Program-made: the position numbers and the translations under genes | Notes under the pieces: model-generated | Told to the model about the DNA's origin: nothing | Databases searched by the model: none | What the model saw: only the letters and a program-made list of their open reading frames with translations | Part shown: positions 33,551 through 41,848 of the stretch, piece by piece | Position numbering within the stretch: the stretch's first letter is position 1 | How the letters are laid out: every line of letters begins with the position of its first letter | Origin: Pedobacter sp. WC2423 | Lineage (GTDB): Bacteria; Bacteroidota; Bacteroidia; Sphingobacteriales; Sphingobacteriaceae | Length of the DNA stretch: 64,000 nucleotides | Assembly: GCF_040822065.1 (NCBI RefSeq) | Contig: NZ_CP162005.1 | Coordinates: 1,302,001-1,366,000 of the forward strand | Direction of reading: 5' to 3'

Positions 33551-33913
33551 TTAAACGAATGCCGGGACCGGTGAGCTTGGGTCATTTCCCTGAATTTGAT
33601 TTCTTCGCACTTGCGAAGGGTCAGTTGGTCTTGCAGGATAAGTATCTTTAATGCCCTTTACAGCTTCATACATCAGGAAGCCTCCCAGAAAGGTTTCTTG
33701 TAAACCTATTATCGGATGCTTATAAAAACATCTGATACCTCTTTGAAAAATATAAGCGCCGGCTATAATTGATACCAGCCGTTTAGCCGTACCCAGATTT
33801 TCTGCATTATTGGTAGTCAAAATCTTCTTAGCGGCTAAAATGGTTAAGTTATGAGTGATTTTGTTTAACATGTGTTCTCTATTATTTCTATATGAATTCA
33901 ACATCCGTGCCAT
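33551..33913 (-). CDS. Small membrane-associated hypothetical protein
   Basis: This encodes 120 residues. After a basic N-terminus comes LGTAKRLVSIIAGAYIFQRGI (about 40-60), then LGGFLMYEAVKGI (about 76-90), two short hydrophobic stretches reminiscent of the DUF2892/YgaP-type membrane hairpin. The tail is proline-rich (YPARPTDPSQVRR, SSPVPAF). The family match is weak. It is divergent from the mscS-type gene 88 bp away. Function unknown. Confidence 0.6.
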   Translation of the reverse strand: MARMLNSYRNNREHMLNKITHNLTILAAKKILTTNNAENLGTAKRLVSIIAGAYIFQRGIRCFYKHPIIGLQETFLGGFLMYEAVKGIKDTYPARPTDPSQVRRNQIQGNDPSSPVPAFV

Positions 33914-34001
33914 CTTTTTGTTTTGTAATCCTGGATATTCTTAAACCTTTCGATGGAGATTACGTTATTATTTAATCAAATAAGGATTTAAAGATTCAAT
34001 T

Positions 34002-34814
34002 ATGAAATTAGCTGATCAGAACAATAGTGACTTACTTTATGATAGAGCAATTACCTGGCTTGTAGAAAAAGGACCTAACATTCTTATAGGAATAGCAGCC
34101 TTATCGGTTGGATTATGGCTTATTAAAATTTTCTCCCGATGGATCAAAAAAAGATTCTATAATAAGGATGTCGATCCTTCTTTAAAACCCTTTTTCATCA
34201 GCCTTTCCGTCACAGCACTCCGCGTTTTGCTTGTATTTACAGTGATGCAATTTATCGGCATACAAATGACTGTATTTGCAGCATTAATTGGTGCATTGGG
34301 AGTTGCAGCAGGTCTTGCTTTATCAGGGACATTACAGAACTTCGCAAGTGGAGTACTTATTCTGATGCTTAAGCCATTTAGAGTAGGAGATAATATTATT
34401 GCACAAGGTCAGGAAGGAACTGTAACTGATATTGAGATCTTTTACACAACGGTTACTACTTTTGACAACAGGGCAGTAGTTATACCCAATGGAAAATTAT
34501 CAAACGAAGTGATTATCAATATCAGCACCAAAGGAAGCCGGAGGCTGGATATTGAAGTTAAGTTTAGTTATGGTATAGATTATGATCAGCTGCTGAAGCT
34601 AATTACACAAACCATTAATAATTCATCAGACCTGCTAAAAGATCCTGCCCATCGGATAGGGATTTCATTACTGGAAGAAACAGGATATAAAGTAATGATT
34701 AGTGTCTGGTTAAAATCACATGGGTTCAATGACGCTAAACTTCTCTTTCAGGAAAAGTTAATGGAGGCATTCAAAAAAGGGGGTATTCCGCTTCCGGGCA
34801 CCACCCCCAAGTAA
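34002..34814 (+). CDS. Small-conductance mechanosensitive channel (MscS family)
   Basis: A 270-residue inner-membrane channel. It has three predicted membrane helices: about 20-45, 65-85, and the pore helix rich in Gly/Ala at about 93-115 (LIGALGVAAGLALSGTLQNF). The conserved beta domain follows (KPFRVGDNIIAQGQEGTVTDIEIFYTTVTTFDNR, with PNG at about 165), and then the cytoplasmic alpha/beta cage. It releases solutes on hypo-osmotic shock. It ends 9 bp before the convergent Bcr/CflA gene. Confidence 0.95.
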   Translation: MKLADQNNSDLLYDRAITWLVEKGPNILIGIAALSVGLWLIKIFSRWIKKRFYNKDVDPSLKPFFISLSVTALRVLLVFTVMQFIGIQMTVFAALIGALGVAAGLALSGTLQNFASGVLILMLKPFRVGDNIIAQGQEGTVTDIEIFYTTVTTFDNRAVVIPNGKLSNEVIINISTKGSRRLDIEVKFSYGIDYDQLLKLITQTINNSSDLLKDPAHRIGISLLEETGYKVMISVWLKSHGFNDAKLLFQEKLMEAFKKGGIPLPGTTPK

Positions 34815-34823
34815 ATAGTAATA

Positions 34824-36053
34824 CTAATGCAAAGATATCACCGTACTGTCTTTGTCCAGTTCTACTTTATGTTTGATATTCTTTCTTCCAAAATAGAGAA
34901 TTGCTAAAGCCAGTATCGAGGTTGACGCCATAATTGACACCATAGGTACTGACGAATGTGCATCAAACAAACTTACAGCAACTGAAGCCAATGTACCCAG
35001 CCCCATTTGAATTGCTCCCATTAAAGCCGATGCACTGCCTGCATTTTTAGTAAAAGGTGCTAAAGTAAGGGCAGAAGCATTAGGGCTGGCAAAACCAAGA
35101 CAACTTAAGAATATAAACAATAAAATAATTGTTTCTGTCAAACCAAACCACCCATTGACACTACCAATAAGGAATACCACACCAGTAATTGCCTGACAGG
35201 TTAATGCACCGAATATCAACTGTTCACTGCTGTATTTTCTAAGCATCAGCGTATTGACCTGGCTGGCACCAATTAAACCAATCGATAAGAAGGCGAATAT
35301 CCAACCATAAGTTTTCTCACTTACAGCAAAAATCTTCATAAATAACAGGGGAGAGCCTGATATATAAGCAAAGAGCCCTCCAAATGCTACTGCCCCGGTA
35401 AAGGCATAAGTATAAAACTGTGGTTCTTTTAAAACAGTGATAAAACCCATTATAATAGGTTTTGGCTTTAAAGATATGGTGGTATCAGGTTTATAAGTAC
35501 CAGGAAGTCCAAAAACACTTGCGATAAGGTTTAGCAGCCCTAATAACATTAACACTAAAAATACAGCATGCCAGCCATACGTAGAAGTTATGTACCCACC
35601 AACAGTTGGTGCAATCATTGGAGAAACTCCTACAACCAACCATAATAAGGCAAACACTTTAGCATTCTCATGAACGGGAAACAAGTCTCTGACCATAGCA
35701 ATTGAAGCTACTGCCGCAGCACAGCTCCCAAGAGCTTGTATACACCGGAGTACGATTAATGCATCAATACTTTGAGTATAAGCACAACCCAAAGAAGCGA
35801 GGATATAAATAACTAATCCGATAAATAGCGGTTTCTTTCTGCCAAAACGATCTAACAATGGTCCATAGAGTAACTGCCCAAGGGAAATCCCTATGAAAAA
35901 TCCAGATAATGATAAAGAAACACGTGCAATTGATGTATTTAAATCTTTAGCAATTGCGGGAAAACCCGGCAAATACATATCAATTGAAAATGGGCCCAAT
36001 GCAGTAAGTGAACCCAATAAGAGAATAAGGAAGAAATGCTTTTTTTTTGTCAT
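34824..36053 (-). CDS. Bcr/CflA-family multidrug MFS exporter
   Basis: A 409-residue inner-membrane transporter with twelve predicted helices. The opening DMYLPGFPAIAKDL after helix 1 and the loop 2-3 motif GPLLDRFGRKKPLFIG are typical of the Bcr/CflA subfamily. SxGxxxGxxxGP-like motif C appears as VVGVSPMIAPTVGGYI in helix 5. Members export bicyclomycin, chloramphenicol, sulfonamides or dipeptides; the substrate here is unknown. It may be in one minus-strand run with the nucleoside phosphorylase upstream, 77 bp away with an intervening hairpin. Confidence 0.9.
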   Translation of the reverse strand: MTKKKHFFLILLLGSLTALGPFSIDMYLPGFPAIAKDLNTSIARVSLSLSGFFIGISLGQLLYGPLLDRFGRKKPLFIGLVIYILASLGCAYTQSIDALIVLRCIQALGSCAAAVASIAMVRDLFPVHENAKVFALLWLVVGVSPMIAPTVGGYITSTYGWHAVFLVLMLLGLLNLIASVFGLPGTYKPDTTISLKPKPIIMGFITVLKEPQFYTYAFTGAVAFGGLFAYISGSPLLFMKIFAVSEKTYGWIFAFLSIGLIGASQVNTLMLRKYSSEQLIFGALTCQAITGVVFLIGSVNGWFGLTETIILLFIFLSCLGFASPNASALTLAPFTKNAGSASALMGAIQMGLGTLASVAVSLFDAHSSVPMVSIMASTSILALAILYFGRKNIKHKVELDKDSTVISLH

Positions 36054-36090
36054 CGAAGATTATTGCGAAGAAAATTTCGCGATTGATATG

Positions 36091-36124
36091 ATTCAGCACC
36101 CATCTGATTGAAAAGGTGCTGAAT
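36091..36124. terminator. Hairpin between the nucleoside phosphorylase and the MFS gene
   Basis: The 10-bp perfect arms ATTCAGCACC and GGTGCTGAAT flank a 14-nt loop. On the minus strand no U-run follows, so attenuation or read-through is possible. Confidence 0.5.
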
Positions 36125-36130
36125 TTTAAA

Positions 36131-37006
36131 TTAATTAGAAGCTGTAATTCTTTCTAAGACAAGCTTAATTGCCTTATCTACAACCGAATTAGGATCTTTA
36201 CTAAACTGATAATTTACTCTGCTCGCTAAAATAGCATTCACCGAAAGTGCTTGATGTCCCAGAACTTTCGCCAATGCATAAATACCCGCAGTCTCCATTT
36301 CAAGATTCGTAATTCTATAGTTTTCATAGCTGAAGGTATTCAGTTTCTGAATGAAATCAGGCACTGCATTCTGAGCTCTTACCTGACGTCCCTGAGGAGC
36401 ATAAAAACCAGGTGCTGTTACCGTAATTCCTTGCTCCATTCCTTTTCCTATAGTATTCAATAATACGGGATCTGCTGAAGTAAGATAAGGATTTACAGCA
36501 TGCAAATCCTGGAAATGTGTTTTTACCTGTTCAAACAGTCCTTTTTCTTCCTCCGGTACTCCATGAACATAATAATGCATTAAAGCATCCAGGCCAAGTC
36601 CGAAAGTAGAAGCAAGGATAGTTCCCATAGGCAGGTCAGGCTGTACAGCGCCCGAAGTTCCTACTCTGATAATAGCTAATGAAGTTAACTTTTCTTTAAC
36701 CTCACGAGTTTTGAAATCTACATTTACCAATGCATCCAGCTCATTGAAAACGATATCTATGTTGTCAGTACCAATTCCTGTAGAAATTACAGTGATTCGT
36801 TTCGTACCAATATAACCTGTGTGCGTTAAAAATTCTCTTTTTCCTTTTTTAAGCTCAATCCGGTCAAAGTGTTTAGTTATTTCTGAAATCCTGTCAGGGT
36901 CGCCTACAGTAATCACTGTATCCGCAACATCTTCAGGGAGTATATTTAAATGGTAAATGCTTCCATCGGGATTGATGACTAAGTCTGCTTCTGATAATTT
37001 TTGCAT
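36131..37006 (-). CDS. Nucleoside phosphorylase (uridine phosphorylase-like, PNP/UDP family)
   Basis: A 291-residue cytoplasmic phosphorylase that splits nucleosides with phosphate. The phosphate-site block VITVGDPDRISEITKHF lies near residue 32, ISTGIGTDNIDIVFNEL at about 75, and AIIRVGTSGAVQPDLPMGT at about 112. The sugar/base site is NLEMETAGIYALAKVLGH at about 235, matching the EMExxG signature. Uridine phosphorylase is the usual annotation for Bacteroidota versions, but the purine/pyrimidine preference cannot be read safely. It lies 34 nt downstream of yigZ on the same strand. Confidence 0.9.
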   Translation of the reverse strand: MQKLSEADLVINPDGSIYHLNILPEDVADTVITVGDPDRISEITKHFDRIELKKGKREFLTHTGYIGTKRITVISTGIGTDNIDIVFNELDALVNVDFKTREVKEKLTSLAIIRVGTSGAVQPDLPMGTILASTFGLGLDALMHYYVHGVPEEEKGLFEQVKTHFQDLHAVNPYLTSADPVLLNTIGKGMEQGITVTAPGFYAPQGRQVRAQNAVPDFIQKLNTFSYENYRITNLEMETAGIYALAKVLGHQALSVNAILASRVNYQFSKDPNSVVDKAIKLVLERITASN

Positions 37007-37040
37007 GGTAATTGGGTTAATGATATTCTAAATTAAGGTT

Positions 37041-37655
37041 TTAAACAGTGCCAAGGTATTTTATTTCAACACCTGACTGTTTTTCGACTCTTTGTAAAAC
37101 TTTATTCAATTGAGATTTTCTAACTTCAAATCTGATTGTACATTCATTATCAAACTGTTGATCAAGCACAGTCAGCTGTTCTTCCTTTACCATACGCATG
37201 ACATCGTTCATCACCAGGTAATCAAACTTAATTTCATAAATATCGTTAACTGTCTTATCAACAATCAAGGCTACGTTAACTGCTTCTGCAGCAGCTGATT
37301 TATAAGCGTTAATTAAACCGGGGACTCCCAATAGCGTACCCCCAAAATAACGGACTACGACGATTAGTATATTGGTCAGGCCTGCTGATAACAAGGCATT
37401 TAAAATAGGTCTGCCAGCAGTACCAGAAGGTTCACCATCATCATTTACACGGTAAATACTTTTATCAGGCGTAAGGCGGTAAGCGTAACAGAAATGATTG
37501 GCCTTGGTATGTTCAGCTCTTAATTTAATCAAATGTGCTTTAACATCATTTTCTGAAAGCAGCGGATAGGCAAAAGCGATAAATTTACTTCCTTTATCTT
37601 TAAAGGTTCCTTCTGCGGGATGATCTATCGTCTTATAAGTATCATCAAACAGCAT
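37041..37655 (-). CDS. YigZ/IMPACT-family protein
   Basis: A 204-residue two-domain protein. The N-terminal UPF0029 domain has KGSKFIAFAYPL, HTKANHFCYAYR, DDGEPSGTAGRPIL (about 77-90) and VVVRYFGGTLLGVPGLINAY. The C-terminal ferredoxin-like DUF1949 domain starts near 135. The eukaryotic relative IMPACT inhibits Gcn2; the bacterial role is unknown, possibly translation-related. Its start overlaps the end of the EamA transporter gene by 11 bp, indicating coupling. Confidence 0.93.
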   Translation of the reverse strand: MLFDDTYKTIDHPAEGTFKDKGSKFIAFAYPLLSENDVKAHLIKLRAEHTKANHFCYAYRLTPDKSIYRVNDDGEPSGTAGRPILNALLSAGLTNILIVVVRYFGGTLLGVPGLINAYKSAAAEAVNVALIVDKTVNDIYEIKFDYLVMNDVMRMVKEEQLTVLDQQFDNECTIRFEVRKSQLNKVLQRVEKQSGVEIKYLGTV

Positions 37656-38508
37656 ATTTTTGCGATAATGTAATCAGTAAAATGGCAACAAGAGCCATAG
37701 CTATACCCATATAATTCAACTTACTTACTTTCTCTTTAAACAAGACTATACCAATTATACTCCCTAAAATGATTACGCCCATATTCATTGCAGCAAATAC
37801 TGTAGAAGGATTAGCAGCCATTGCCCGGTGTGCTTTCATATAAAACAGGATATTTCCAAAATTGAAGCATCCTAATACGATACCACAAAAGAAATTGATC
37901 AGTTCAACTTTTTTCTTTCTGACGATGACAACGTATCCCAAAATCACTGCTGCGATTATAAAAGAAATACAAAAAACAACCATTAGTGTACTGGTATAGG
38001 GAATAGACTTATCCAGTGCCAGTTTTTTAAACATGACATCAATCAGTCCAAATCCTATAAAGACAAGAACAGGGTAAACATAAGAACTTGTTTCTGCCTT
38101 AACAGTAGATTTACGGGAAAGGGTGAATACAATAGCTACAAAACCAACTAAAAGTCCCGCTACCTTTAATCCTCCAAAGTTTTCTCCGAAAAGATATAAC
38201 GAAGCCAGAATAGGGATAAATAAAGACAAGCGCTGTGCAATATCTGATTTTACAATTCCTATGTTTCTGACAGATGCACCCAGAATAAGAAATAAGACAG
38301 GTAATAATACACCAATTGCAATAGCAAGTTTAGTCGGCACTGTTACAAGCCGGGCCAGCTCTGGCCTGAAGAAAATATAGCTAAGAATTATGGCCGCCAG
38401 GTAGTTCCACATTACCGCTTGCAGCACATGAATATTGTAACGTTTTGCCAGTTTTAGCAAGACTGCTACCGTTACGCTGCAGCTGATACTAAGTAATATG
38501 TATATCAT
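37645..38508 (-). CDS. EamA/DMT-superfamily transporter
   Basis: A 287-residue inner-membrane protein with ten predicted helices arranged as two five-helix halves, the standard drug/metabolite transporter layout. The end of helix 4 region is AQRLSLFIPILASLYLFGENF, with the matching half at STVFAAMNMGVIILGSIIGIVLFKE. The substrate is unknown; family members export amino acids, sugars or drugs. It overlaps ribD by 4 bp at its start and yigZ by 11 bp at its end, so ribD, this gene and yigZ form one operon. Confidence 0.9.
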   Translation of the reverse strand: MIYILLSISCSVTVAVLLKLAKRYNIHVLQAVMWNYLAAIILSYIFFRPELARLVTVPTKLAIAIGVLLPVLFLILGASVRNIGIVKSDIAQRLSLFIPILASLYLFGENFGGLKVAGLLVGFVAIVFTLSRKSTVKAETSSYVYPVLVFIGFGLIDVMFKKLALDKSIPYTSTLMVVFCISFIIAAVILGYVVIVRKKKVELINFFCGIVLGCFNFGNILFYMKAHRAMAANPSTVFAAMNMGVIILGSIIGIVLFKEKVSKLNYMGIAMALVAILLITLSQKYAV

Positions 38509-39560
38509 TTATTATTATAATTTTTATATATAGTTAGCTGATCTTTATCTACTTGTATAACTGACCTAATGTTTCCATTGATCACAGGAGAGTGTATTCC
38601 GGTATCCCAGCTTGAAGCTGAATTAAAAACTCTGGCCTCATCCCATAATCCAGCAGAGATAAACTGGTTCAGCATATTTGCCCCACCTTCAACGATAATA
38701 GATTGTATATCCATCAAATACAATTGATAAGCGATCTTCTGGGGAAGATAATATTGCATGTCTTCCATTTCAATAAAATGGATATTTCCTTCTACACTCG
38801 TTTTCTGTTCGTTGAATATAATGGTTTTAGCATCCGCATTATATAATTGACTGTCCGCTGGTATTTCAAGTTTACGATCAATGGCGATCCTGATTGGGTT
38901 TTTCCCCGGCCATTCCCTCGCACTAAGAGCAGGGTTATCAGCAATTGCAGTTTGTTTACCAACTAAAATAGCATCTTCTTCTGTTCTCCATTTATGAACC
39001 AGTTTTTTAGAAAGCGGACCACTGATCCACTGCTGTACAGAATTCTTAGGCGCAAAATATCCATTTGCTGTTCTGGCCCATTTCAAGATAATATAAGGGC
39101 GTTGCTGAGCAATTCTTGTGAAAAAACGACGATTCACTTCAAAACACTCATCTTCCAGCACCCCGGAAACCACTTCAATACCTGCATTTTTTAATTTTTC
39201 AATTCCTTTACCATCTACATCAGGAAAAGGATCACGATTACCAATCACTACTTTTTTCAGTTGATGGCGAATCAATAAATCAGCACACGGAGGCGTTTTC
39301 CCAAAATGGGCACAGGGTTCAAGACTTACATAAGCGACTGCATTTTTTAATAATTCTACAGCTTGTTCACCATATCGGTCTGTTACAGAACGGATAGCAT
39401 TAACTTCAGCATGAGCCTGACCATATTTCTGGTGATAACCTTCTCCTATAATCTTTCCTCCGCTGACAATTACGCAGCCAACTAACGGATTTGGGCTTAC
39501 CTGACCGTTACCCATTTCTGCTAACTCCAGACAGCGTTTCATGTACAATTCATCGCTCAT
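38505..39560 (-). CDS. ribD: Bifunctional riboflavin biosynthesis deaminase-reductase
   Basis: A 351-residue enzyme performing two successive steps of riboflavin synthesis. The N-terminal deaminase has SPNPLVGCVIV, the zinc ligand HAEVNAI (about 50-56) and EPCAHFGKTPPCADLL (about 81-96). The C-terminal NADPH-dependent reductase starts about residue 145 (PYIILKWARTANGYFA), with EEDAILVGKQTAIADNPALSAR and IIVEGGANMLNQFI. The ATG lies 5 nt after a TAnnTTTG -7 element, implying a leaderless or nearly leaderless mRNA. It is the first gene of the ribD, EamA, yigZ operon and is divergent from prmC. Confidence 0.95.
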   Translation of the reverse strand: MSDELYMKRCLELAEMGNGQVSPNPLVGCVIVSGGKIIGEGYHQKYGQAHAEVNAIRSVTDRYGEQAVELLKNAVAYVSLEPCAHFGKTPPCADLLIRHQLKKVVIGNRDPFPDVDGKGIEKLKNAGIEVVSGVLEDECFEVNRRFFTRIAQQRPYIILKWARTANGYFAPKNSVQQWISGPLSKKLVHKWRTEEDAILVGKQTAIADNPALSAREWPGKNPIRIAIDRKLEIPADSQLYNADAKTIIFNEQKTSVEGNIHFIEMEDMQYYLPQKIAYQLYLMDIQSIIVEGGANMLNQFISAGLWDEARVFNSASSWDTGIHSPVINGNIRSVIQVDKDQLTIYKNYNNK

Positions 39561-39565
39561 ATGGA

Positions 39566-39573
39566 CAAAAATA
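39566..39573 (-). promoter_or_regulatory. -7 element (TATTTTTG) directly before the ribD ATG
   Basis: An exact TAnnTTTG match with 5 nt between its last G and the ATG. Confidence 0.45.
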
Positions 39574-39629
39574 GCTTCAATTTATGAGCTATTGAAATAT
39601 TTCGACCACAGAGATGCAACATTTATTAA

Positions 39630-39637
39630 TACTTTTG
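39630..39637 (+). promoter_or_regulatory. -7 element (TACTTTTG) directly before the prmC ATG
   Basis: An exact TAnnTTTG match with 6 nt between its last G and the ATG at 39644. It lies inside the longer open frame from 39614, so that earlier ATG is not the start. Confidence 0.5.
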
Positions 39638-39643
39638 CATTTA

Positions 39644-40486
39644 ATGAATGTTAAGCAATTAGAACAATACTTTATTAAGGAACTATCCGCATTATATGAT
39701 GGGGAAGAAGCAAAGCAATTGTTTTGCCTGGCAGCCGGACAAGTCTCTGCATGGAACCGGGGTCAATTACTAATCAATGCAACAACACAATTAAGCACTG
39801 AGCAATCTTTAGCTTATAACTACATATTGCTGGAACTGAAAAAGGGGAGGCCAATGCAGCATATTTTTGCAGAAGCATGGTTTTACGGACACAAATTTAA
39901 AGTCACTGAAGCTGTCCTGATTCCCAGACCAGAAACAGAAGAACTAATAGAATGGATTTTGGATACGGTAAAAACACAGCCCGTTTCCAGCATATTGGAC
40001 ATTGGTACTGGAAGCGGATGTATTGCAATTACTTTGAAAAAGAACCTTGAACAGGCAGAAGTGAGTGCACTGGATGTTTCTGCAGATGCATTAATTGTGG
40101 CCAGGGAAAATGCAATAACTAACACTGCTGCTATTAATTTCATACACTCAGACATCCTGACCTATAGCAGCCCATCCAAATACGACCTGATTGTAAGTAA
40201 CCCTCCTTATATCACTGAAAACGAAAAGGAAGAAATGCATCAGAATGTCCTGGCTTATGAACCACATCTGGCTTTATTTGTAAGCAATGAAAATCCTTTA
40301 TTATTCTATAAGGGCATCGCAGACTTTGCGCTGATTAATCTGCATCCAAAAGGAAAATTGTTTTTTGAGATTAACGAGTATTTAAGTAAGGAAACAGTAG
40401 AGATGCTTTCTGCTAAAGGGTTTACTGACATCATCTTAAAAAAAGATATGCAAGGTAAAGATCGTATGATTTCCTGCAATTTATAA
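39644..40486 (+). CDS. prmC: Peptide chain release factor N5-glutamine methyltransferase
   Basis: A 280-residue SAM-dependent enzyme that methylates the GGQ glutamine of release factors. The start at 39644 (MNVKQLEQYFIKELSALY) gives the family's usual length and is set by the promoter element. An N-terminal helical domain covers about 1-75. The SAM fold is ILDIGTGSGCIAITL (about 115-129). The catalytic NPPY is present in LIVSNPPYITENE at about 180, and RPETEELIEWIL precedes the fold. It is divergent from ribD and convergent with xerD (1 bp apart). Confidence 0.95.
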   Translation: MNVKQLEQYFIKELSALYDGEEAKQLFCLAAGQVSAWNRGQLLINATTQLSTEQSLAYNYILLELKKGRPMQHIFAEAWFYGHKFKVTEAVLIPRPETEELIEWILDTVKTQPVSSILDIGTGSGCIAITLKKNLEQAEVSALDVSADALIVARENAITNTAAINFIHSDILTYSSPSKYDLIVSNPPYITENEKEEMHQNVLAYEPHLALFVSNENPLLFYKGIADFALINLHPKGKLFFEINEYLSKETVEMLSAKGFTDIILKKDMQGKDRMISCNL

Positions 40487-40487
40487 A

Positions 40488-41387
40488 TTACGTTCTGGGG
40501 TGAAACTGTGTGATTATACCTCTTAAATAATCCTTGTCCAGATGCGTATAAACCTCTGTGGTAGTAATACTTGAATGGCCTAACATTTCTTGTACAGCCC
40601 GTAAATCTGCACCACCTTCAATCAGATGAGTCGCAAAAGAATGTCTGAATGTGTGCGGACTGATCGTCTTTTGTAAACCTATTGCAACTGCCAACGCTTT
40701 AATCATAGTAAATACAGAAATTCTGGACAACCTTGAACCCATTCTATTGAGGAAAATATAGTCTTCATTTCCTTTTTTAATAGCTAAATGAACTCTGACC
40801 TGGCTTAGATAAATATCGATATACTTCAATGCAACTGCTCCAATAGGGACAATCCTTTCCTTATTTCCTTTACCAGTTACTTTAATATATTCCTGAGTGG
40901 GATTCAGGTCTGAGATACGGAGAGTAATCAGTTCAGTCACCCTTAATCCACAACCATACAAGACTTCCAAAATTGCTTTGTTTCTCATTCCTTCCGGTTT
41001 AGAAGCATCTATAGCCTCAACCAAAGCATTAATTTCTATCACATTCAGTATATCAGGAAGCTTTCTGCTTAATTTAGGAGAGTCCAGTTGCTGCGAAGGA
41101 TCAATATCAATTAATTCTTCCAGCATCAGATAATTAAAGAAAGACTTCAATCCGGAGATTACCCTTGCTTGTGTATTGGCCAGCATACCTAACTCACTTA
41201 ACCATTTAACAAAATCATGTAATACACTATCAGAAATACTTTTAACAGAAAAATCCTTACCAATAACTTCATAATACTGAAACAGCTTTGCAACATCATT
41301 CAGGTAAGCATCGACAGAATTTTCGGAAAGTCCGCGTTCCAGCTTCAGGTAAGCCTTGAATGAATTATGGTAAGGATAATTAATCAA
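40488..41387 (-). CDS. xerD: Tyrosine recombinase, XerD type
   Basis: A 299-residue site-specific recombinase that resolves chromosome dimers at dif together with XerC. The N-terminal SAM-like core-binding domain covers about 1-90. Catalytic residues visible are Arg in YGCGLRVTEL (about 148), Lys in VTGKGNKERIVP, His and Arg in HTFRHSFATHLIEGG (about 243), His in LGHSSITTTEVYTHL (about 268) and the nucleophilic Tyr of that block. Length and composition fit a housekeeping Xer protein, not an integrase of a mobile element. Its start is 41 bp from the divergent aroQ start. Confidence 0.93.
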   Translation of the reverse strand: MINYPYHNSFKAYLKLERGLSENSVDAYLNDVAKLFQYYEVIGKDFSVKSISDSVLHDFVKWLSELGMLANTQARVISGLKSFFNYLMLEELIDIDPSQQLDSPKLSRKLPDILNVIEINALVEAIDASKPEGMRNKAILEVLYGCGLRVTELITLRISDLNPTQEYIKVTGKGNKERIVPIGAVALKYIDIYLSQVRVHLAIKKGNEDYIFLNRMGSRLSRISVFTMIKALAVAIGLQKTISPHTFRHSFATHLIEGGADLRAVQEMLGHSSITTTEVYTHLDKDYLRGIITQFHPRT

Positions 41388-41415
41388 TGAATTTTTATTT
41401 ATTAGTTTTTAAGTC

Positions 41416-41423
41416 TAAGTTTG
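41416..41423 (+). promoter_or_regulatory. -7 element (TAAGTTTG) directly before the aroQ ATG
   Basis: An exact TAnnTTTG match with 5 nt between its last G and the ATG at 41429. It excludes the upstream in-frame ATG at 41387. Confidence 0.5.
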
Positions 41424-41428
41424 AATGG

Positions 41429-41848
41429 ATGAAGATACAGATTATTAACGGACCTAACTTAAATCTGCTGGGCATACGTGAGCCAGGAGTGTACGGAAAC
41501 AAAAGTTTCGAAGGATACTTTACAGAATTAAAGGATAAATACAAAAACATAGAACTTGAATATTTCCAAAGTAATGTAGAAGGGGAGCTAATCAACAAAC
41601 TGCATGAAGTTGGCTTTTCATTCGATGGCATTATTTTAAATGGCGGGGGATATACACATACCTCAGTAGCCATTGCGGATGCAATTTCAGGCATCAATAC
41701 ACCCGTTGTAGAAGTACATGTCTCTAATATTTATGCCAGAGAAGAATTCCGCCACGTTTCACTAACCGGAAAAAACTGCAAGGGCGTATTAACTGGTTTC
41801 GGATTAGACGGCTATCGTCTGGCTATCGAAAGTCTTTTAGCTGGCTAA
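41429..41848 (+). CDS. aroQ: 3-dehydroquinate dehydratase, type II
   Basis: A 139-residue enzyme of the shikimate pathway forming 3-dehydroshikimate, a dodecamer in the cytoplasm. The start at 41429 gives the standard MKIQIINGPNLNLLGIREPG; the longer frame adds 14 residues that overlap the promoter. The catalytic tyrosine lies in REPGVYG, and the catalytic histidine in NTPVVEVHVSNIYAREEFRH (about 92-111). Its 3' end overlaps the convergent glycosyltransferase gene by 26 bp. Confidence 0.96.
   Translation: MKIQIINGPNLNLLGIREPGVYGNKSFEGYFTELKDKYKNIELEYFQSNVEGELINKLHEVGFSFDGIILNGGGYTHTSVAIADAISGINTPVVEVHVSNIYAREEFRHVSLTGKNCKGVLTGFGLDGYRLAIESLLAG

Noticed and set aside
40488..41387. Tyrosine recombinase as a sign of an integrated element
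   Set aside because: Its size and motifs are those of housekeeping XerD, and it sits between prmC and aroQ without attachment repeats or element genes.
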